Positions 59,096 to 64,000 of a DNA stretch of 64,000 nt are shown here, in pieces. Every line of letters begins with the position of its first letter. Position 1 is the first letter of the stretch. The notes under the pieces are model-generated. The model searched no databases. It saw only the letters and a program-made list of their open reading frames with translations, and was not told where the DNA came from. The DNA is from Paracamarosporium sp. OC-R06-R3 (Eukaryota; Ascomycota; Dothideomycetes; Pleosporales; Didymosphaeriaceae), in contig JACVRA010000073.1 of assembly GCA_019828545.1 (NCBI GenBank), positions 434,001-498,000 of the forward strand, in the 5' to 3' direction. Position numbers and translations under genes: made by a program.

Positions 59096-59390
59096 GAGCG
59101 GCGGAGGCGAACGCGGGGACAGCAGTGAGGCTACCGCAGGTTGATGAGAACGAGGTCGCTTCCGAACATGGGGTGCGTTGGGTGCGAGAGGGTAAGACTA
59201 GAAGTGCAGGAGACCTGCGATACTAATATTGAAAGTTATGGCGAATCTGCCGATAAAGGCGCAAATGGTAAATGTTGTACAATCGGAACGAAAGCCCGCC
59301 AAGTCCCGAGGGTCGTAGCTTCCACGACTACTGACGTCTGGCCCTCACGCCGCAAGCTCCAGCACGCCCACTTCCATCACGTACGCCACC
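59096..59390. promoter_or_regulatory. bidirectional promoter, mitochondrial orphan and DUF3844 gene
   Basis: The start codons of the two genes face away from each other across 295 nt, so both promoters lie here. No TATA box is seen. Confidence 0.5.
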
Positions 59391-60707
59391 ATGAAGCTGT
59401 CCTGGGGCTTCATTGTATCCTCGCTCTACTGTGCCGCGGCTTCGGCACAGGAGGGCAACGTTTACATATTCGATCCGACGTCCAGGACATCGCCACAGGC
59501 TGCCACGACCGTCGACGCAACTACGGCTCGATTGATTCTTGCCCAGCGGCTGGGCTTGTCGCGATTCCATTCGATAGAAAAGACGCGTAGTGACGAGAGT
59601 CTAAAACAGATCAATGCATTTGGGGGCAGGCAGCAGAAGCTGTTTGGTGGGGAGGAGGCAGACCAGACACAAGCACACGCACTGCTGTGGATAGAAGGCG
59701 TGGATGACGCCGAGGGTACGCACGTCGCTTGACTCATGACTACGCAGAGACTAATCTGTTATACAGCTGTAATCAGGAATCCCGAGCTGTGGTCATCCAG
59801 TTTCACGATAACGAAACCTCCTTCCGCATCCGACAACAAGCACTTGATCGAAGACATGATCCTGCAAGCACAGTCCCTTCCTCAAAAGCCAGATCCCAAG
59901 GGCGCAACATACGTTTCGAATGAGTACATCGATTTCCATTTGTCTAAGATCCGACAACCTCAACTCTTTAACGACTATCTTTCCGTTTTCCATGTCGACC
60001 TGAAGAGCAAGGACAAGATGGCCAAGCCTAGCCTCAACGCGCTCGCCGATGTTATCTCCGCTCTTCAGATGGTAGCTCCCAAGGAAAACCGTTTCGCAAT
60101 CACACTTGTCGTAATGCCACCATCATCCTCGAGTTCTAAGCGTGCTGTGGACCCCTACGGCAGCTACGATAGACCCAACCTACAAGCTCGCCGCGAGCCC
60201 ACAGAAGCGCCTATGTCCTTGTCCACTTCTGAACCTGCTACTTCACCGAACACCGCACTTCCTAGTGATCTCGAGGACTTCCCCGTTGTTGCACAAGACG
60301 ACAACGGCAACAACACCACGCCCCCTCTTGGCATTCTCCCACGCTGCTTCCAGTCTGAATCCGCCTGCGAAAAGGATACAAATGGATGCTCGGGCCACGG
60401 TTCATGCGGGATTCTCCACAAGGGCGAAGGGGGCAGCGAAGGCCGCACTGACTGCTACGGCTGTATTTGCAAGCCTACCGTTGTGGACAAGGGTGATACC
60501 GGTATGGAGGGGCACAAGAAGACTACTTATTGGGGTGGACCGGCGTGCCAGAAGAAAGATGTCTCAGTTCCCTTCTGGTTATTCGTCACCAGCGGTGTAC
60601 TCTTCGCTTTCTTGATATCTGGTGGGATCGGTTTGTTGTATTCGGTCGGCAGTGAGGAGCTGCCCAGCGTTATTGGTGCTGGTGTTAGTGGTCCAGTAAG
60701 GAAGTAG
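59391..60707 (+). CDS. DUF3844 (Vps3844-like) ER membrane protein
   Basis: Exons 59391..59715 and 59767..60707 give 421 aa. A signal peptide is at residues 1-19 (MKLSWGFIVSSLYCAAASA). The lumenal part begins with GNVYIFDP and includes ARLILAQRLGLSRFHSIEK, common to the fungal DUF3844 family. Its characteristic C-terminal module is an EGF-like cysteine cluster (CFQSESACEKDTNGCSGHG ... DCYGCICKP) followed by one membrane helix (VPFWLFVTSGVLFAFLISGG, near residues 375-397) and a short tail. Family members are ER or vacuolar-sorting related in yeasts and otherwise uncharacterised. The intron was placed where the joined reading gives DDAEAVIRNPELWSSSF; the unspliced frame stops at once. Confidence 0.88.
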
Positions 60708-61151
60708 AGCCATAAAGGCACATAAGGAGGGAAAGGAGTGTTGTTGGACAAGTGGAGGATTGTATATCTGGTGTACGACAAGATTTTCTATTGTCAGAAC
60801 GCGACAGCGTGTATCATAATGGATGGCTCTTTGGGTCCATGTGGGTTAGTGGCGTTATAGCATTGCAGTTCAATCACGTAAATGATTCACAACTTATACT
60901 TTGGATCCAGTATGAAGTGTCACAAATTGTGCTCCATTTGAGGTAACTAGGTGGTTGAAACTTGATCATTGAAAAGCTGTGTATCTAACGCATCCCCCAG
61001 ATTACGCCGTTCCCTATGGCACCTCAACGCCAGCAATGCAATGTCCGCACAGTCGAAATCCTTCTATTCACTCATCTTCAACAATCCCTTCGTCTGCGTA
61101 CTGTGGAAAGACCAAAGAGAACCAGTAATTCTCCACCTAGAGCTACCCAGC
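60708..61151. other. convergent intergenic region
   Basis: 444 nt between the stops of the DUF3844 gene and SEC66. Nothing beyond likely 3' UTRs is seen. Confidence 0.5.
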
Positions 61152-61962
61152 TCAGTTCTTCCCCTTCTTCTTCTTTCCTTTTCCTGTCTTCTCCGCAGGA
61201 CCTCCACTCTCTACCAATACCGCATCATCATCGCTGGTTGTTTTTGTACCCCTGACACTACCCGCAACGCTATCAGCCACGCTCCCGGCCACACTACCTT
61301 CTGTCGGGCTCTTTGTCTTATCCTCGTCCAGCTCTTTCAAGAACTCAGATTGTATCTCCGACTTGCGCTTAACCCACCACTCGCGCTCGGAGTCGGCAGT
61401 AGAGAGGATATCATTAAGGCGCTCGCGGAGAAGGGTGTTTTGTGAAAGTTCGGACGCGGATTGGAAAATCGTCTGGCCCCAGTTGGGTGCGAAGGCGTTC
61501 GCCTATAGAATGTTAGTTAATCGGAAGGAGGCGACGGGAAACTGAGAATGATCTGGATGGACGAACCTCGTTCACAACGTCTCTAAGTTCCTCCTCGATC
61601 TCCTTCTCCGCGCGTTGAAACCGTTGCCAAAGATCGTCGCCCACACTGCCCCTCTGCAGCAACACCTGCAATGCCTGCTTCTGACTCCTGATCTGAATAA
61701 TCCTCGAAATGTCTTCCGTTGCGCGGCGCAGCAGCGCAGCTTTCAGAATCGAATCGGGGACTTTGGGGTCTTCTTGGTGGAGGAGGGAGAGGTAGACGTT
61801 GCGCTGGAGATGCGGCGGGAACCAGGGCTCGAGCGAAGCGGCGCGGTAGGCTTTGCGCTTGCGGTAGATGCTGCTGAAGGTGTAGAGCGAACCGACGAGG
61901 ATGAAGAGGTAGGCGATTGGGATGCTGAGCATTACCCAGTCAACGGCGTCGAAGGGCCACAT
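61152..61962 (-). CDS. SEC66: Sec66/Sec71 subunit of the ER translocation complex
   Basis: Part of the Sec62/Sec63/Sec66/Sec72 complex that brings proteins post-translationally into the ER. Exons 61567..61962 and 61152..61502 (64-nt intron with an unusual GTTCGT donor and CTATAG acceptor) give 248 aa, normal for fungal Sec66. A short lumenal N-end is followed by one membrane helix (WVMLSIPIAYLFILVGSLYTF, residues 9-29). The cytosolic domain begins with the typical RKRKAYRAASLEPWFPPHLQ and continues with DPKVPDSILKAALLRRATED and FAPNWGQTIFQSASEL. The tail is disordered: acidic, then a Lys-rich end (GKGKKKKGKN) that may touch ribosomes or membranes. It is divergent from NPL4. Confidence 0.93.
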
Positions 61963-62439
61963 CGTTGCGGTGATGCGCAGTTGGTATGGCTTGGTTTGGG
62001 CGGGCGTTGGGCGCTTGTTGTTTGTGTATCCGAAGCAAGACAGGTGAAATCACGGCGAGGCAAAGGGTCGAATGAGCGGCAGTGGCATGAGAAGAAAACC
62101 GGCAACGAAGGGGAAACCGTGGTTGTTTGCGCGCCCAACAAGTTAGACTGTCGGCTTTGTGGTGAATCACAAATCTGTCCTTTCCCTTGTCCCGCCAAAA
62201 CTACCTAGCACACGAATCCCTGCACGCCGCAGCGCGTCATCACCGTCCGGGCGGCCTTTGTAACGTGCGCCTCCAGCTAGCCATACAAGCATTCACGCGT
62301 CCATAGCTGCCTGCCGCCTCTTTCTTCCACCTGCCCGCCGCCTCCTTCCTTTACCTGCCCGTCGCTCCTTCCGATCAATACACCAACGCTTCGCCGCTGT
62401 TCCCTGGCCCTTCAACACCTCAACCCGGTACATGCAGCC
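61963..62439. promoter_or_regulatory. bidirectional promoter between SEC66 and NPL4
   Basis: 477 nt between two divergent starts. The NPL4-proximal half contains C/T-rich tracts (for example 62308-62370), common near fungal transcription starts. Confidence 0.5.
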
Positions 62440-62443
62440 ATGA
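62432..62443 (+). promoter_or_regulatory. minimal upstream ORF overlapping the NPL4 start
   Basis: ATG CAG CCA TGA: a three-codon upstream ORF whose stop overlaps the NPL4 initiation codon as ATGA (62440-62443). If the leader contains it, ribosomes starting there would stop on the NPL4 start, which could set NPL4 translation by leaky scanning or reinitiation. Confidence 0.55.
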
Positions 62444-64000
62444 TTCTCCGGTTCGTCAGTAAAGAGGGCCAGTTTCGGCTCAACGTCGACGCCGCGACGA
62501 CCTTTCCCGAAATCGCATCCCAAATCGCAGAGAAGCTGCCTGCAAATATCGACCTCTCTAGCATCACCGTCAGCAACAAACCGCATGGCGGTGATGCACG
62601 CAAGCTCAGCACGCTGCGGGGCATTACCTTCCAGCAAGTCGGCCTCAAGTATGCAGCTTGCTTCCCTCACATTGCTTCTGGAGCTAACATACCTCTTAGA
62701 CATGGCGATCAGCTCTTCCTCGATTTCCAGGAGCAGTCCACTATCTCAAATGGCCACCCTACGGCTCCTACTGGCGTTGCCCGCCTGAATGGCAAACCCG
62801 TCGATTCCTCCGAAGTACCCTCCGTACCCCTTGGCTCGCCCACACAATTGATCAAAAACCCTTGGGAGGTGGTCAAACAGTCGCCGCTCGATGACAGATT
62901 AGACAAGCTCGATGGCAAGATTCCGCGGAAATTGGACCAGAAGATGTGCCGGCATGGACCAAAGGGTATGTGCGACTATTGCATGCCGCTGGAGCCATAC
63001 GCAGTAGAATACCTGGCGGACAAGAAGATCAAGCATCTCTCGTTTCACTCATACCTTCGAAAGATTAATGCGGGAAAGAACAAGCCGGAGAGCGGGACCT
63101 CATATATGCCGCCGTTGACGGAGCCGTACTATCGCGTGCGGCCAGATTGTCCGTCTGGTCACAAGCCGTTCCCCGAAGGTATTTGCACAAAGTGTCAACC
63201 CAGTGCCATCTCGCTGCAGCCGCAAGAATTCCGTATGGTGGACCACGTCGAGTTCGCGTCTTTTGATCTCGTGAACGACCTGCTTAACTTCTGGAGAACA
63301 ACAGGTTGCCAACGGTTAGGCTTTCTGTACGGCCGATACGAGGAGTATCCCGAGGTGCCACTAGGAACAAAAGCTGTTGTAGAGACCATTTATGAGCCAC
63401 CGCAGATCAATGAATCCGACGGCATCTCATTAGGCGAGTGGGACAACGAGAAAGACATCGATGAGCTAGCACAACAATGTGGATTACAGAGGTTGGGCGT
63501 GATATTCACTGATTTAATTGATGCAGGAGCGGGCGATGGTAGTGTCATCTGCAAGCGCCACGTTGATTCCTATTTTCTATCGTCACTCGAAATCGTCTTC
63601 GCGGCACGCTACCAGGCAAAGTATCCCCGACCGACCAAGTGGAGCGAGACGGGGAGGTTTGGGTCGAATTTCGTGACCTGTGTTGTGAGCGGTGACGCAG
63701 AAGGACAGATTGGTATCGCTGCATATCAAGCATCAAATTCAGCAGTCGAGATGGTCAAAGCAGACATCATCGAGCCGTCTGCAGAGCCATCAGTCATGCT
63801 CGTACAATCAGAAGATGATAATGAGGCGCTCAACCGCGCACGATACATTCCGGAGGTGTTTTACCGCAAGAAGAACGAATATGGAGCGAATGTGCAGGAG
63901 AACGCAAAACCTGCTTTTCCCGTCGACTACCTTCTTGTCACTCTGACACACGGTTTCCCTAACCAACCTAACCCTCTGTTCACAGGACCGAAGTTCCCTA
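62440..64000 (+). CDS. NPL4: Npl4, ubiquitin-binding cofactor of Cdc48 (3' end cut)
   Basis: With Ufd1 it recruits the Cdc48/p97 ATPase to ubiquitinated proteins, for instance in ER-associated degradation. Exon 1 is 62440..62648; after a 51-nt intron (GTATGC to TTAG) exon 2 runs from 62700 to the window end with no stop, about 503 residues in view. The N-terminal ubiquitin-like domain ([20 protein letters not shown] ... HGDQLFLDF) is followed by the two zinc-finger motifs ([12 protein letters not shown] near 153; [16 protein letters not shown] near 219). Next comes the MPN-like NPL4 domain ([45 protein letters not shown]). The C-terminus lies beyond the window. Confidence 0.95.
   Translation, partial: MILRFVSKEGQFRLNVDAATTFPEIASQIAEKLPANIDLSSITVSNKPHGGDARKLSTLRGITFQQVGLKYAACFPHIASGANIPLRHGDQLFLDFQEQSTISNGHPTAPTGVARLNGKPVDSSEVPSVPLGSPTQLIKNPWEVVKQSPLDDRLDKLDGKIPRKLDQKMCRHGPKGMCDYCMPLEPYAVEYLADKKIKHLSFHSYLRKINAGKNKPESGTSYMPPLTEPYYRVRPDCPSGHKPFPEGICTKCQPSAISLQPQEFRMVDHVEFASFDLVNDLLNFWRTTGCQRLGFLYGRYEEYPEVPLGTKAVVETIYEPPQINESDGISLGEWDNEKDIDELAQQCGLQRLGVIFTDLIDAGAGDGSVICKRHVDSYFLSSLEIVFAARYQAKYPRPTKWSETGRFGSNFVTCVVSGDAEGQIGIAAYQASNSAVEMVKADIIEPSAEPSVMLVQSEDDNEALNRARYIPEVFYRKKNEYGANVQENAKPAFPVDYLLVTLTHGFPNQPNPLFTGPKFP

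Overview
The window is nuclear DNA of a filamentous ascomycete. The introns are short (about 46-150 nt) with GTAAGT/GTACGT-type donors and CTAAC branch sites. The gene set (CFT1, RAX2, BUB2, RIM15, ERV46, NPL4, SEC66, LMBD1, a HET-domain protein and a PL4 rhamnogalacturonan lyase) is typical of Pezizomycotina. Gene style, the pectin-degrading lyase, small secreted proteins and the HET gene suggest a Dothideomycete, probably Pleosporales; this placement is inference. I find 24 protein genes, two of them cut by the window edges, and no rRNA, convincing tRNA, CRISPR array or intact transposon.

Layout. 1-13 kb: 3' end of a TspO/MBR gene, a two-domain dienelactone-hydrolase/SnoaL-like protein, a possible 51-aa gene, a secreted rhamnogalacturonan lyase, a large Ser/Pro-rich orphan and a DHA2-type MFS transporter. 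13-34 kb is a housekeeping block: RAX2 (polarity), CFT1 (mRNA 3'-end processing), a lysosomal cobalamin transporter, BUB2 (mitotic exit GAP), a SulP sulfate permease and ERV46 (ER-Golgi cargo receptor). 34-48 kb is accessory and gene-poor: a HET protein with three zinc knuckles, a stretch of broken sequence with hairpins, a formylglycine sulfatase, an alpha/beta hydrolase, a 68-aa secreted protein split by an intron, a wax-synthase-like acyltransferase and a GPI-anchored protein. 47-64 kb returns to conserved genes: a DUF5872/Tudor 'hypervirulence' protein, RIM15 (nutrient/quiescence kinase), an orphan mitochondrial protein, a DUF3844 ER membrane protein, SEC66 (ER translocation) and NPL4 (Cdc48 cofactor, cut by the window end).

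Several conserved genes form divergent pairs with short shared promoters: CFT1/LMBD1, mitochondrial orphan/DUF3844 and SEC66/NPL4. The last pair joins ER protein import with ER-associated degradation. RAX2, the sulfate permease and RIM15 each lie downstream of a long GC-rich region that may be a transcribed leader.

Exon borders were placed by hand from splice signals, reading frame and family resemblance. They are models, not transcript data. The most interesting item is the HET gene: its three terminal CCHC knuckles carry introns at the identical codon position, which suggests that a zinc-knuckle exon was duplicated.
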